From: Corynebacterium sphenisci DSM 44792
GTDB taxonomy: Bacteria > Actinomycetota > Actinomycetes > Mycobacteriales > Mycobacteriaceae
Direction of reading: 5' to 3'
Assembly: GCF_001941505.1 (NCBI RefSeq)
Contig: NZ_CP009248.1
Span: 868,001 to 932,000 of the forward strand
DNA: 64,000 nucleotides
A program made the position numbers and the translations under genes. Of the stretch, positions 44,252-52,386 are shown in pieces. How positions within the stretch are numbered: position 1 is the first letter of the stretch; each line of letters begins with the position of its first letter. Under the pieces are notes generated by a model, which was not told the origin of the DNA, did no database searches, and saw nothing but the letters and a program-made list of their open reading frames with translations.

Positions 44252-45472
44252 ATGCGCACACCCGAGGAGCACCTCGACGCGGTGGCCGGGGCAATTCCCG
44301 GGCTGAGCTGCCAAACGGTGCTAGCCGAGGCGGCGGCGGACCGGATCCTGGCCGCCGACGTCACCGCCCCGGGGCCGTCCCCGCGCTTCGACAATTCGCA
44401 GATGGACGGCTGGGCGATCCCGGCCGCCCGGCTCGGCTCGCTGCCCGCGACGCTGTCGGTGGGGCCCACCATCGCCGCCGGGGCGGACCCGGCGCGGGTG
44501 CTGCCCGGGGGCCTCGGCGAGGCGGCGGCCGCGGTGATGACCGGGGCCCGGCTGCCGGCCGGCACCGGCGCGGTGGTGCCGGTGGAGGACTGCGACCCGG
44601 ACGACTTCGCCGCCGCCGAGGCCGCCGGCGCGGTGCGGGTGCCGGCCACCCCCGCCGGCCGGTTCATCCGCGCCGCCGGCTCCGATCTGCGGGCGGGGGA
44701 GACCGTGCTGCGCGCCGGGGACCGGCTCACCCCGGTGGCGGTGGCCGCGCTCATCGGGCTCGGCGTCACCGAGGTGCCGGTGCTGCGCCGGCCCCGGGTG
44801 ATCCTGTGCACCGGGGGCGCGGAGATCGGCCGCGGCGGCCCGGCCGGGATCCCGGACAGCAACGGGCCCATGCTGGAGCTGCTCTGCGCCGCCGCGGGCA
44901 TCGACGTGGCCCGCCGGATCCGGGTCGACGACGACCCGGCGGCGCTGCTTTCCGCCCTCGACGCCGCCCTGGCCGACCCCGGCGGCCCGGTGGACGCCAT
45001 CCTCACCTCCGGGGGGATCAGCCACGGCCGCTTCGAGGTGGTCCGGCTGGCCCTGGGCGGATCCCCCGGCGCCTGGTTCGGCCACGTCGCCCAGCAGCCC
45101 GGGGGCCCGCAGGGGCTCACCGCGCACCGCGGGGTGCCGGTGGTCTGCCTGCCCGGCAACCCCATGTCCACCCTGGTGTCCTTCCGGCTCTTCGCCCGGC
45201 CGGCGCTGCTGCGCGCCGAGGGCGCGGCGGCGGACGTCGGCGGGATCGCCGCCATCGCCGCGGAGCGGCTCACCGGGCTGCCCGACGCCCGGGTGAGCTT
45301 CCGCCGCGGCCGGCTGCGGGTGGACGGGGCCGGCCGGCTCACCGCCGCCCAGCTCGGCGGCGGCTCCTCCCACCTGCTCGCCCAGGCGGCGACCGCGGAC
45401 TGCCTGATCCGGGTGCCCGGCGGCGGCCGCGCCATCGCCGCCGGCGAACCGGTGACCGTATTGCGGCTGTGA
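44252..45472 (+). CDS. moeA: Molybdopterin molybdenumtransferase
   Basis: 406 residues. Domains follow MoeA: FDNSQMDGWAI (the conserved MDG/YA region), the beta-barrel insert (ADPARVLPGGLGEAAAAVMTGARLPAGTGAVVPVE), the GGAEIGRGG-type central motif, DSNGPMLELLCAAAG, TSGGISHGRFEVV (MPT site) and LPGNPMSTLVSFRLFARP. It inserts molybdate into adenylylated molybdopterin. AGGCAGGA precedes the ATG. It opens the moeA-moaB-moaE-moeB operon. Confidence 0.94.
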   Translation: MRTPEEHLDAVAGAIPGLSCQTVLAEAAADRILAADVTAPGPSPRFDNSQMDGWAIPAARLGSLPATLSVGPTIAAGADPARVLPGGLGEAAAAVMTGARLPAGTGAVVPVEDCDPDDFAAAEAAGAVRVPATPAGRFIRAAGSDLRAGETVLRAGDRLTPVAVAALIGLGVTEVPVLRRPRVILCTGGAEIGRGGPAGIPDSNGPMLELLCAAAGIDVARRIRVDDDPAALLSALDAALADPGGPVDAILTSGGISHGRFEVVRLALGGSPGAWFGHVAQQPGGPQGLTAHRGVPVVCLPGNPMSTLVSFRLFARPALLRAEGAAADVGGIAAIAAERLTGLPDARVSFRRGRLRVDGAGRLTAAQLGGGSSHLLAQAATADCLIRVPGGGRAIAAGEPVTVLRL

Positions 45473-45536
45473 GCCGCCGCCGGAGCCCCGGCACCCCGAG
45501 AACCCGATACCCCGACCCCGACCGAGGGAGCCCACC

Positions 45537-46085
45537 ATGAGCGACCGCACCGACCCCGCCGACCGCCCCGATCCCGGGCCCGGCCACGCCGCCGCCCCCG
45601 CCGCGGGTGCGGCGGACGGCCTGGTCATCGTCTCCTCCACCCGCGCCGCCGCCGGCGACTACGTCGACCGCACCGGCCCGGTGCTGGTGGACTGGCTGCG
45701 CTCCCGGGGGATCGCCACCCCGGACCCGGTGGTGGTCGCCGACGCCGATATCGCGGCGACCGTGGACCGGGTGCTCGGCGACCGCGGCCGGCTGCCCCGG
45801 GTGGTGCTCACCACCGGGGGCACCGGGATCACCGACGACGACCGCACCGTGGAGGCGGTGGAGCCCCACCTGGAGCGGCAGCTGCCCGGGGTGGTGCAGG
45901 CCTTCTTCGCCGCCGGGCTGGCGAATGTGCCCACCGCGGTGCTCTCCCGGGCGGTGGCCGGCACCGTGGGCCGCAGCTTCGTGATGACCCTGCCGGGCTC
46001 CCGCGGCGCCGTCGCCGACGGGATCGCGGTGCTGGACCCGGTGCTCGGCCACATCCTGACCATGCTGGAGCGAAATGAGCGTTGA
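45537..46085 (+). CDS. moaB: Molybdopterin adenylyltransferase (MoaB/MogA family)
   Basis: 182 residues. After a 28-residue low-complexity start comes the MogA fold: GLVIVSSTRAAAGDYVDRTG, then TTGGTGITDDDRTVEAVEP (the MPT-binding Gly/Thr/Asp motif) and LPGSRGAVADG. It activates molybdopterin with ATP before MoeA acts. GAGGGAG precedes the ATG. It overlaps moaE by 11 bp. Confidence 0.92.
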   Translation: MSDRTDPADRPDPGPGHAAAPAAGAADGLVIVSSTRAAAGDYVDRTGPVLVDWLRSRGIATPDPVVVADADIAATVDRVLGDRGRLPRVVLTTGGTGITDDDRTVEAVEPHLERQLPGVVQAFFAAGLANVPTAVLSRAVAGTVGRSFVMTLPGSRGAVADGIAVLDPVLGHILTMLERNER

Positions 46086-46539
46086 GGATCCCGCCCACGT
46101 GGCGGAGCAGACCGGGATGGTGCTCGGCGCCCGGGTGACCGCGGCGGCCCTGGAGCCGCTGGCCGCCGGGGCCCGGGCGGCGACGGCGACCGCGGCGATG
46201 GGCGCGGTGGTCGTCTTCGAGGGGACCGTCCGCGATCATGACGGCGGCCGCCGGGTGGCGGCGCTGTCCTACACCGCGCACCCGGAGGCCGAGGCGATGC
46301 TCGCCGCGGTGGCCGCCGAGGTGTGCCGCCGGCATCCGGAGACCCGGATCTGGGCGGCGCACCGGGTGGGCCCGCTGGCCATCGGGGAGCTGGCCTTCCT
46401 GGTGGTGGTCGCCGCCGCGCACCGGGCGGCGGCCTTCGCCGCCTGCGCCGACCTGGTCGACGCGGTGAAGGCGGGGGTGCCGATCTGGAAGGAGCAGCGC
46501 CTCGACGACGGCACCGTGCAGTGGGTGGGCGTCGAATGA
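46075..46539 (+). CDS. moaE: Molybdopterin synthase large subunit
   Basis: 154 residues. GAVVVFEGTVRDHDGGRRVAALSYTAHPEAEAML and the C-terminal VKAGVPIWKEQRLDDG are MoaE hallmarks, with the catalytic Lys in the PIWKEQ segment. It pairs with MoaD to convert cyclic pyranopterin to molybdopterin. It overlaps moaB at its start and moeB at its end (ATGA), showing close coupling. Confidence 0.93.
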   Translation: MSVEDPAHVAEQTGMVLGARVTAAALEPLAAGARAATATAAMGAVVVFEGTVRDHDGGRRVAALSYTAHPEAEAMLAAVAAEVCRRHPETRIWAAHRVGPLAIGELAFLVVVAAAHRAAAFAACADLVDAVKAGVPIWKEQRLDDGTVQWVGVE

Positions 46540-47672
46540 GCGCCGAACCCGGCGCGGCCCCCGGCGGGGCCGGCCCCGGCCTGGACCGGGATCAGGTCAG
46601 CCGGTACCGCCGGCAGCTGATGCTGGACCGCTTCGGCGCCGCCGGGCAGCGCGCCCTGCTGCGCGCCCGGGTGGCGGTGGTCGGCGCCGGCGGCCTGGGC
46701 TCCCCGGCGCTGCTCTACCTCGCCGGGGCCGGGGTGGGGCATCTGCACATCATCGACGATGACGTGGTGGGGGTGTCCAACCTGCACCGGCAGGTGATCC
46801 ACCCGCAGTCCGCGGTGGGCGTGAACAAGGCCGCCTCCGCCGCGGCCCGGGTGCGCGAGCTCAACCCCGGGGTGGTCGCCGTCGCCGACGGCCGCCGGCT
46901 GACCGCGGACGACGCCGCCGCGGTGCTCGCCGATGCGGAGGTGGTGCTGGACTGCACGGACAACTTCGCCGCCCGGCACATCATCTCCGCGGCCTGCGCG
47001 GAGCTGGGCATCCCCCATGTCTGGGGCGCGATCCTGGGCTACGGGGCGCGGCTGAGCGTCTTCCACGCCGGCCGCGGCCCGGTCTACGAGGACCTGGTGC
47101 CGGCGCCGCCGGACCCGGCGGCGGCGAGCTCCTGCGTCCGCGAGGGGGTGCTCGGACCGGTGCCCGGGATCGTCGGCGCGGCGATGGCCGGGGAGGCGAT
47201 CAAGCTCATCTGCGGGGTCGGCGAGCCGCTGCTGGGCACCGTCGGCTCCTTCGACATGCTCACCGGCCGCTGGGAGTACATCCCGGTGCTCGCCGGGGGC
47301 GCGGACCCGCGCGCCGGCGCCCCGGGGCCCGCCCCGGCCGCCGCGGGGCCCGCGGCGGGGCCGGCCGGCCCCACCCTGGTCGGCCCCGGGGAGCTCGCCG
47401 GGGCGGTGCTGCTGGACGTCCGGGAGCCCTGCGAGTTCTCCTCCTACGCGATCCCGGGCGCGGTGAACGCGCCGCTGAGCGCGCTGCGCGCCGGGGAGAT
47501 CCCCGGGGCCGCGCGGGCGGCCGCCGCCTCCGGTGCGGCGGTGGTGGTCTGCTCCGGCACCGATCGCCGGGCCCGGGCGGCGGCGGGGCTGCTCGCCGCG
47601 GCCGGGGTGGCCGCCGCGGTGCTCGACGGCGGGGTGGAGGCCTGGCTGGACGCCGGCGGCGACCCCGCCTGA
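46536..47672 (+). CDS. moeB: MoaD-activating adenylyltransferase with rhodanese domain (MoeB/MoeZ)
   Basis: 378 residues. The E1-like part has VVGAGGLGSPALLYLAGAGVG (ATP site), DDDVVGVSNLHRQ, DCTDNFAARHII and SCVREGVLGPVPG. The zinc-binding CxxC pairs of E. coli MoeB are absent, as in mycobacterial MoeZ. From about residue 285 a rhodanese domain follows with loop CSGTDRRAR as active site, which could donate sulfur. It adenylates and sulfurates MoaD. Its ATG overlaps the moaE stop, and its stop lies in a hairpin shared with the convergent moaC. Confidence 0.92.
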   Translation: MSAEPGAAPGGAGPGLDRDQVSRYRRQLMLDRFGAAGQRALLRARVAVVGAGGLGSPALLYLAGAGVGHLHIIDDDVVGVSNLHRQVIHPQSAVGVNKAASAAARVRELNPGVVAVADGRRLTADDAAAVLADAEVVLDCTDNFAARHIISAACAELGIPHVWGAILGYGARLSVFHAGRGPVYEDLVPAPPDPAAASSCVREGVLGPVPGIVGAAMAGEAIKLICGVGEPLLGTVGSFDMLTGRWEYIPVLAGGADPRAGAPGPAPAAAGPAAGPAGPTLVGPGELAGAVLLDVREPCEFSSYAIPGAVNAPLSALRAGEIPGAARAAAASGAAVVVCSGTDRRARAAAGLLAAAGVAAAVLDGGVEAWLDAGGDPA

Positions 47673-47686
47673 GCGCCCGCTCAGGC
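47667..47686. terminator. Bidirectional hairpin containing the moeB and moaC stop codons
   Basis: GCCTGAGCG-CC-CGCTCAGGC, 9-bp arms (47667-47675 and 47678-47686). Each arm contains the TGA of one convergent gene, leaving only 8 bp between the stop codons. Confidence 0.65.
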
Positions 47687-48184
47687 CGGGGGCAGCTGCC
47701 GGGACCAGTCCCCGGAGCGGCCCCCGGATTTCGCGATGATCCCGGTGCGCCGGATCATCGCCGAGCGGTCCACGCCCTTGACCATGTCGATCACCGCCAG
47801 GGCGGCCACGGTCACCGCGGTGAGCGCCTCCATCTCCACCCCGGTGCGGTCCGCGGTGCGCACCGTGGCCTCGATCGCGACATGGTCGGCGGCCAGCTCC
47901 AGGTCCACGCTCGCCCCGTGCACCCCGATGGCGTGGGCCAGGGGCAGCAGCTCCGGGGTGCGCTTCGCCGCGGCGATCCCGGCGATCCGGGCCACCGCGA
48001 GCACATCGCCCTTGGGCACGGCGCCCTCGCGCAGCGCGGCGAGCACCTCCGGGGAGCAGGCCACCTCCCCGCGGGCGGTGGCGCTGCGCACCGTGGGGGT
48101 CTTCGCGGTGACGTCGACCATCCGGGCCGCGCCGCGATCGTCGAGGTGGGTCAGCGTGATGGGCGCGTCGGGGCGCTCGGTCAT
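47681..48184 (-). CDS. moaC: Cyclic pyranopterin monophosphate synthase
   Basis: 167 residues. MVDVTAKTPTVRSATARGEV, LLPLAHAIGVHG and the C-terminal ALAVIDMVKGVDRSAMI with catalytic Lys follow MoaC. With MoaA it makes the first cofactor intermediate from GTP. AAGGAG precedes the ATG. It follows moaA by 71 bp on the same strand, so the two are likely cotranscribed. Confidence 0.93.
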   Translation of the reverse strand: MTERPDAPITLTHLDDRGAARMVDVTAKTPTVRSATARGEVACSPEVLAALREGAVPKGDVLAVARIAGIAAAKRTPELLPLAHAIGVHGASVDLELAADHVAIEATVRTADRTGVEMEALTAVTVAALAVIDMVKGVDRSAMIRRTGIIAKSGGRSGDWSRQLPPA

Positions 48185-48255
48185 GGGATGCTCCTTATCT
48201 CCCCGGGGCCGGCGGGGCCCGGGGACGTGGCCGGGGGACGGGGGTGTTGGGGGGC

Positions 48256-49305
48256 TCAGCCGCCGATGGCGCTCATCGGGCGCCCCGGCTGCCGGAAGCC
48301 GGGGGCGCCGATGCCGTGCCCGGCGGGCTTGGCCCGCATGGTAGCCGCCCAGGCCGCGGCGATCTCCGCGTCCCCGGCGCCGGCGCGCAGCAGCTCCCGC
48401 AGCGGGGTCTCCCCCCGGCTGAACAGGCAGGCGCGCACCGCCCCGTCCGCGGTGAGCCGGGTGCGGTCGCAGTCGCCGCAGAAGGGCGCGGTCACCGAGG
48501 CGATCACCCCGATCTCCCCGGCGGGCCCGCCGGCGCGCGGGACGGCCCGCCACAGCGCCGCGGGGGCGGCGCCGCGGGGCGCGGCGGCGGGGGTGAGCTC
48601 ATAGGCCTCGCCGAGCCTCGCCAGGATCTCCCCGGCGGTGACCATCGCCCCCCGGGACCAGGCCCGGGAGGGGCCCAGCGGCATCTGCTCGATGAAGCGC
48701 AGGCGCAGCCCCCGGGCCAGGGCGTGCCGGGCCAGGGGCAGGATGTCGGCCTCGTTGACCCCGGGCAGCACCACCGCGTTGAGCTTCACCGGGGTCAGCC
48801 CGGCGGCCCGGGCGGCGTCGATCCCGGCGAGCACGTCGGGCAGCCGCTTCCGGCGGGTGAGCATCGCGTGCCGGTCCGGGTCCAGGGTGTCCAGGGAGAC
48901 GTTCACCCGGTCCAGTCCGGCGGCGGCCAGGGCCGCGGCCCTGTGCGCCAGGCCCAGCCCGTTGGTGGTCAGCGCCACCTCCGGGGCCGCGCCGGCGTCG
49001 GTGGTGAGCGCCTTCGCCGCGGCGATGATCCCCGCCAGATCCCGGTGCAGCAGCGGCTCCCCGCCGGTGAGCCGCACCCGGCGGATGCCGAGATCGCGCA
49101 CCCCGATGGTGATCAGGCGGATGAACTCGGCGGTGGTGAGCGTCTCCTTCGGCGGCAGCCAGGGCAGGCCCTCGGCGGGCATGCAGTAGGTGCAGCGCAG
49201 ATTGCACCGGTCGGTGAGGCTGACCCGCAGATCGCGGGCCACCCGGCCGTGGTCATCGGCCAGGGTGCGCCGCCGGGGCGGGGCCAGGGGCACGGGGGCG
49301 GTCAT
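48256..49305 (-). CDS. moaA: GTP 3',8-cyclase (radical SAM)
   Basis: 349 residues. The radical-SAM cluster motif CNLRCTYCMP is near residue 35, RLTGGEPLLH follows, the second cluster motif is FCGDCDRTRLTADGAVRACLF, and the chain ends in the conserved Gly-Gly (SAIGG). It converts GTP to 3',8-cyclo-GTP for MoaC. It lies downstream of the cytochrome b-molybdoenzyme operon on the same strand (162 bp), linking cofactor supply with the putative enzyme. Confidence 0.94.
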   Translation of the reverse strand: MTAPVPLAPPRRRTLADDHGRVARDLRVSLTDRCNLRCTYCMPAEGLPWLPPKETLTTAEFIRLITIGVRDLGIRRVRLTGGEPLLHRDLAGIIAAAKALTTDAGAAPEVALTTNGLGLAHRAAALAAAGLDRVNVSLDTLDPDRHAMLTRRKRLPDVLAGIDAARAAGLTPVKLNAVVLPGVNEADILPLARHALARGLRLRFIEQMPLGPSRAWSRGAMVTAGEILARLGEAYELTPAAAPRGAAPAALWRAVPRAGGPAGEIGVIASVTAPFCGDCDRTRLTADGAVRACLFSRGETPLRELLRAGAGDAEIAAAWAATMRAKPAGHGIGAPGFRQPGRPMSAIGG

Positions 49306-49467
49306 CGGGGGATCCTTCCGCGGTGCTGGGGGAGGGGCGGGCCGGCCGGGCCGGGGACGGCCGCGCCCCGCCGCGCGGGGCGCCCCCGGGTGGGGTGCGC
49401 CGCGGTGGCGGGGCGGCGGGGCCCCGGCGGCGTGCGGGGCGCGTCGCGGCGGGGCCGGGCGTCGGGC

Positions 49468-49737
49468 TCAGGCCGCCTGCGGGGCGGTCCGGCGCTTCTT
49501 GACGGTGGCCCAGATCTTCCAGATCCCGTAGGCGCCGAAGATGGCCCAGATGAACTCCGTGATGAACAGGCCCGCGTTGAAGGGCTTGATCGCGGTGTAG
49601 GTGAAGCAGGCGGCGCCGATCAGGTTGGCCCACTGGTAGATGTAGGAGGTCGACTTCAGCAGCCCGGCGTTCAGGGCGGCGAAGGAGCCCAGGAAGCAGA
49701 TGGTGCCGAAGATGGAGACCGCGGCGGAAAGCGGCAT
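49468..49737 (-). CDS. CBU_0592-like small membrane protein (second of a pair)
   Basis: 89 residues with three hydrophobic segments: VSIFGTICFLGSFAALNAGL, YIYQWANLIGAACFTYTAI and FITEFIWAIFGAYGIWKIW. It shares the pattern YQW.N.IGAA...Y..I.PFN.G.FITE..W with the protein encoded just upstream, so the two are paralogs. This pattern is that of the CBU_0592 family, function unknown. AAAGGA precedes the ATG. Its place in an operon with a membrane molybdoenzyme suggests a subunit or assembly role, but that is inference. Confidence 0.75.
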   Translation of the reverse strand: MPLSAAVSIFGTICFLGSFAALNAGLLKSTSYIYQWANLIGAACFTYTAIKPFNAGLFITEFIWAIFGAYGIWKIWATVKKRRTAPQAA

Positions 49738-49766
49738 GATGATCAGTCCTTTCGTGGTGCTGCGGT

Positions 49767-50060
49767 TCAGGCGACGCGCGGCGCATCGGCCGCGGCGGCT
49801 CCGGGGGCGGGCTCGCCGCGTCGGCGGGCGAGGAAGATCTTGATGACGCCGTAGACGCCGATCAGCGTCCACACCGCCTCGGTGATGAACACGCCGACGT
49901 TGAACGGGTTGATGACCGAGTAGGTCAGCGCCGCCGCGCCGATGACGTTCAGCCACTGGTAGGTGTAGTGCTGCGGGGTGAGCTTGCCGAGGTTGAGCAA
50001 GCCGAAGGCCGCGAGCAGGGCGATCGGCGCGATGAGGCCGATTTCCTGGGCGAAGGGCAT
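49767..50060 (-). CDS. CBU_0592-like small membrane protein (first of a pair)
   Basis: 97 residues, three membrane segments (IGLIAPIALLAAFGLLNLG, TYQWLNVIGAAALTYSVI, FITEAVWTLIGVYGVIKIFL) and an Ala/Pro-rich soluble tail. It is the paralog of the following gene (29 bp apart). AAGGAGGAG precedes the ATG, one of the strongest ribosome sites in the operon, so it may be made in quantity. Function unknown. Confidence 0.75.
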   Translation of the reverse strand: MPFAQEIGLIAPIALLAAFGLLNLGKLTPQHYTYQWLNVIGAAALTYSVINPFNVGVFITEAVWTLIGVYGVIKIFLARRRGEPAPGAAAADAPRVA

Positions 50061-50162
50061 GTTCTTCTCCTCCTTGGGTCGGTGTTCGGGGTGGGTGGGT
50101 CCCCGGCGCCGCCGCCGCGGGGCGGCGGGGCGTCGTCGGGGTGCGGCCGGGGCGGCCGCGGG

Positions 50163-50873
50163 TCAGTTGTTGTGCTGGGCGTGCCGGCGCCGCTCGGGGA
50201 CGCGCAGCCGGCCCAGGGTGGGCAGGTCGAGCGCCTCCAGGGTCCCGGCCATGGCCTCGGCGGCGTCCTCGAAGGCGCGCAGCCGCTCCTCCTGGTCCGG
50301 GCGCAGCCGGCCGGCGGCCTGGTAGTGCTTCACCCGCGGGTAGCGCCCGGCGAGCAGGGAGCCGAAGTCCAGGGCCAGGTCGAACTGGCCCTCGTCGGCC
50401 TTGCCGCGCCCGGAGCGGGCGAAATCGGAGATGTCCGCCAGCACGTCGTGCAGCTGGGTGAGGTCCATGTCGATGCCCGGCACGGAGCCGTCGTCGGTGG
50501 CGTAGGAGTCCACCCCGGTGCGCGAGGGCCCGGTGGGGGTGTCCCGCCAGCGCTGCATGCGCAGGGTCTCGTTGGCCAGCACCGGCTCGTTGACCGGCAG
50601 CCGGGGCGCGTCCGCCGCGCCGAGCAGCTGGCCGCGGCTCATCCGGATGAAGGTGCGGTGATCCTCGAGGCCGGGGGCGGTGCAGCGCAGGCCGATGGCG
50701 TAGGACTCGAGGTCCTCGGACTGGAAGTTCCAGCCCACGTAGCGGGCCACGTCGGCGATCTCGAAGTCGCGGGCGGTGGCGCCGGGGAGGTGGAAGTCCA
50801 CCTCGACGAGGTAGTCGGCGACGATCCGCTTCTGCTCCTCGGTGAGGGTGATGTCCTGGTACAGGGGGTACAT
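50163..50873 (-). CDS. Hypothetical protein in the molybdoenzyme operon
   Basis: 236 residues, soluble, no signal peptide and no family I recognise. It opens MYPLYQDITLTEEQKRIVAD, has a region with DVARYVGWNFQSEDLESYAIGLRC and a long charged helical C-terminus rich in Arg and Glu (LRPDQEERLRAFEDAAEAM). It lies 13 bp after the cytochrome b-molybdopterin gene and 102 bp before the small membrane pair, so it is probably a cytosolic partner such as a chaperone or an electron-transfer adaptor; no cofactor motif supports either. Confidence 0.7.
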   Translation of the reverse strand: MYPLYQDITLTEEQKRIVADYLVEVDFHLPGATARDFEIADVARYVGWNFQSEDLESYAIGLRCTAPGLEDHRTFIRMSRGQLLGAADAPRLPVNEPVLANETLRMQRWRDTPTGPSRTGVDSYATDDGSVPGIDMDLTQLHDVLADISDFARSGRGKADEGQFDLALDFGSLLAGRYPRVKHYQAAGRLRPDQEERLRAFEDAAEAMAGTLEALDLPTLGRLRVPERRRHAQHNN

Positions 50874-50886
50874 GTGGCTCTCCTGG

Positions 50887-52371
50887 TCAGATCATCTGCA
50901 GGCGGTCGTAGCTGTCGAAGTCCTCGAACCAGCCACCCCGGCCCTTGCCGATGATGTCGTAGCGGTTGACCACCTCGATCCGCTCCACCCACTTGGCGGA
51001 GCGGAAGCCGGTGGAGATCTCCATGCGCACCCGCATCGGGGCGCCGTTCTTGATCGGGATGTCCTCGCCGTCGAGCTCGGTGGCGACCAGGGTCTGCTCC
51101 TGCATCGCCTCCATCATCGGGCAGGACTCGTAGTACCAGCCCTCCGGGTAGATGGCGTCGTCGCGGCCCATGTTCTGGAAGCAGTGGAAGACCACGTCGG
51201 TGGCCCCGTCCAGGGGGCGGGCCAGCTCCAGCAGGGTCTTCAGCGGGACCCCGCCCCAGGTGCCCACGGAGGAGAAGCCCTGCACGCAGTTGTGCATGGT
51301 GGTCTGCGAGTGGCCGGCGGCGAGTTCGCGCAGCTCGGCGAGGCTCAGCGTCATCGGCCGCTCCACCAGGCCGCCGATCTCCAGGTAGTAATCCTGGTAG
51401 TCGTTGGCCAGCAGGGCGAGGTACTCGTCGTTCTCCGGGGGGCAGCCCGAGGCCCGGAAGTGCTCGGTGGTCGCGGCCGGGTCATGATCCTGCCGGGACT
51501 CCAGCTTCATCAGCTGCCGGGTCAGCGGCCGGACGATCACGTTGTGGATCCGCTCGATGAACCGCGGGTGGTCCAGGGAGGTGCGGGTGGCCACGATGTG
51601 CAGCCACACCACGAGGGCCAGGCCGATGCTGAAGATCACCCCGCCGGCGACGGGGCTGTCCGCGTGGCCGAAGACCATCTTGGACACCTCGTGGCCGTAG
51701 CCGTGGGCGATGACCATCACCACGTGCACGACGATGAAGGCCAGGTAGGCCACCAGGCCCCACCAGTGCAGGGAGCGGATCATCTGCCGCCCGCCCATGG
51801 CCCGGGTGATCCGGGGCCAGTGCGAGTTCACCGCCGGGGACTGGAAGAAGCCGGTGATGATCATGAAGGCGGGGAAGATGAAGATCACCGCCGCGTAGGA
51901 CAGCTGCTGCACCGCGTTGAAGGGGTAGCCGGGCATGTGCTCGGGCACCTGGAAGGCCAGGTAGCTGACCATGTTGTCCAGGGCCTCGGGGAACACGGAC
52001 CAGGAGTGCGGGATGTAGCGGCGCCACTGGCCGGTGGCGAAGAGCAGCACGTAGTAGACGGCGAAGCAGATGATGAAGCCCATCACCGTCATGAAGTGCC
52101 AGTACCGGCCCTGGCCGAGCAGGCCCCGGCCGGGCAGCGAGATGATCGGCGAGTAATCCTCGTACTCGCTGCCGACCGCATAGTACTTGTGCTTCGGCTT
52201 TGATTTGATCGTGAACTCGGCCCACTGCTTTCCTGCGCGGGTGTGCACATTCGTGTGCAAACGCGGGAAGGTGCCCAGGATCTCGATGCCGGAGCGGATG
52301 AAGAAGGTGATGAAGATGATGTTGAGGAAGTGCTCCGCGCGGAGCCACCAGGGGAAGTCGAAGGTCGTCAT
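50887..52371 (-). CDS. Fused cytochrome b membrane domain and molybdopterin oxidoreductase domain
   Basis: 494 residues. Five membrane segments fill the N-terminal half (about 10-32, 91-115, 150-175, 195-220, 235-260), with His in helices 1, 2 and 4 (RAEHFLNII; GRYWHFMTV; RSLHWWGLVAYLAFIVVHVV) as candidate heme b ligands, as in Ni-Fe hydrogenase/formate dehydrogenase type cytochromes b. From about residue 330 follows a sulfite-oxidase-fold domain (PF00174 type): MHNCVQGFSSVGTWGGVPL with likely Mo ligand Cys362, and NGAPMRVRMEISTGFRSAKWVERI. There is no Tat signal. Positive charges favour a cytosolic molybdopterin domain. Substrate unknown; electrons should pass between the Mo centre and quinone or heme. 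Neighbouring cofactor genes fit. Confidence 0.85.
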   Translation of the reverse strand: MTTFDFPWWLRAEHFLNIIFITFFIRSGIEILGTFPRLHTNVHTRAGKQWAEFTIKSKPKHKYYAVGSEYEDYSPIISLPGRGLLGQGRYWHFMTVMGFIICFAVYYVLLFATGQWRRYIPHSWSVFPEALDNMVSYLAFQVPEHMPGYPFNAVQQLSYAAVIFIFPAFMIITGFFQSPAVNSHWPRITRAMGGRQMIRSLHWWGLVAYLAFIVVHVVMVIAHGYGHEVSKMVFGHADSPVAGGVIFSIGLALVVWLHIVATRTSLDHPRFIERIHNVIVRPLTRQLMKLESRQDHDPAATTEHFRASGCPPENDEYLALLANDYQDYYLEIGGLVERPMTLSLAELRELAAGHSQTTMHNCVQGFSSVGTWGGVPLKTLLELARPLDGATDVVFHCFQNMGRDDAIYPEGWYYESCPMMEAMQEQTLVATELDGEDIPIKNGAPMRVRMEISTGFRSAKWVERIEVVNRYDIIGKGRGGWFEDFDSYDRLQMI

Positions 52372-52386
52372 TGTCGGGCTCCTTGC

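Noticed and set aside
43009..45435. Very long minus-strand frame (over 800 codons) spanning modA and moeA
   Set aside because: Only its end codes ModA; the part opposite moeA is a shadow frame that stays open because of base composition.
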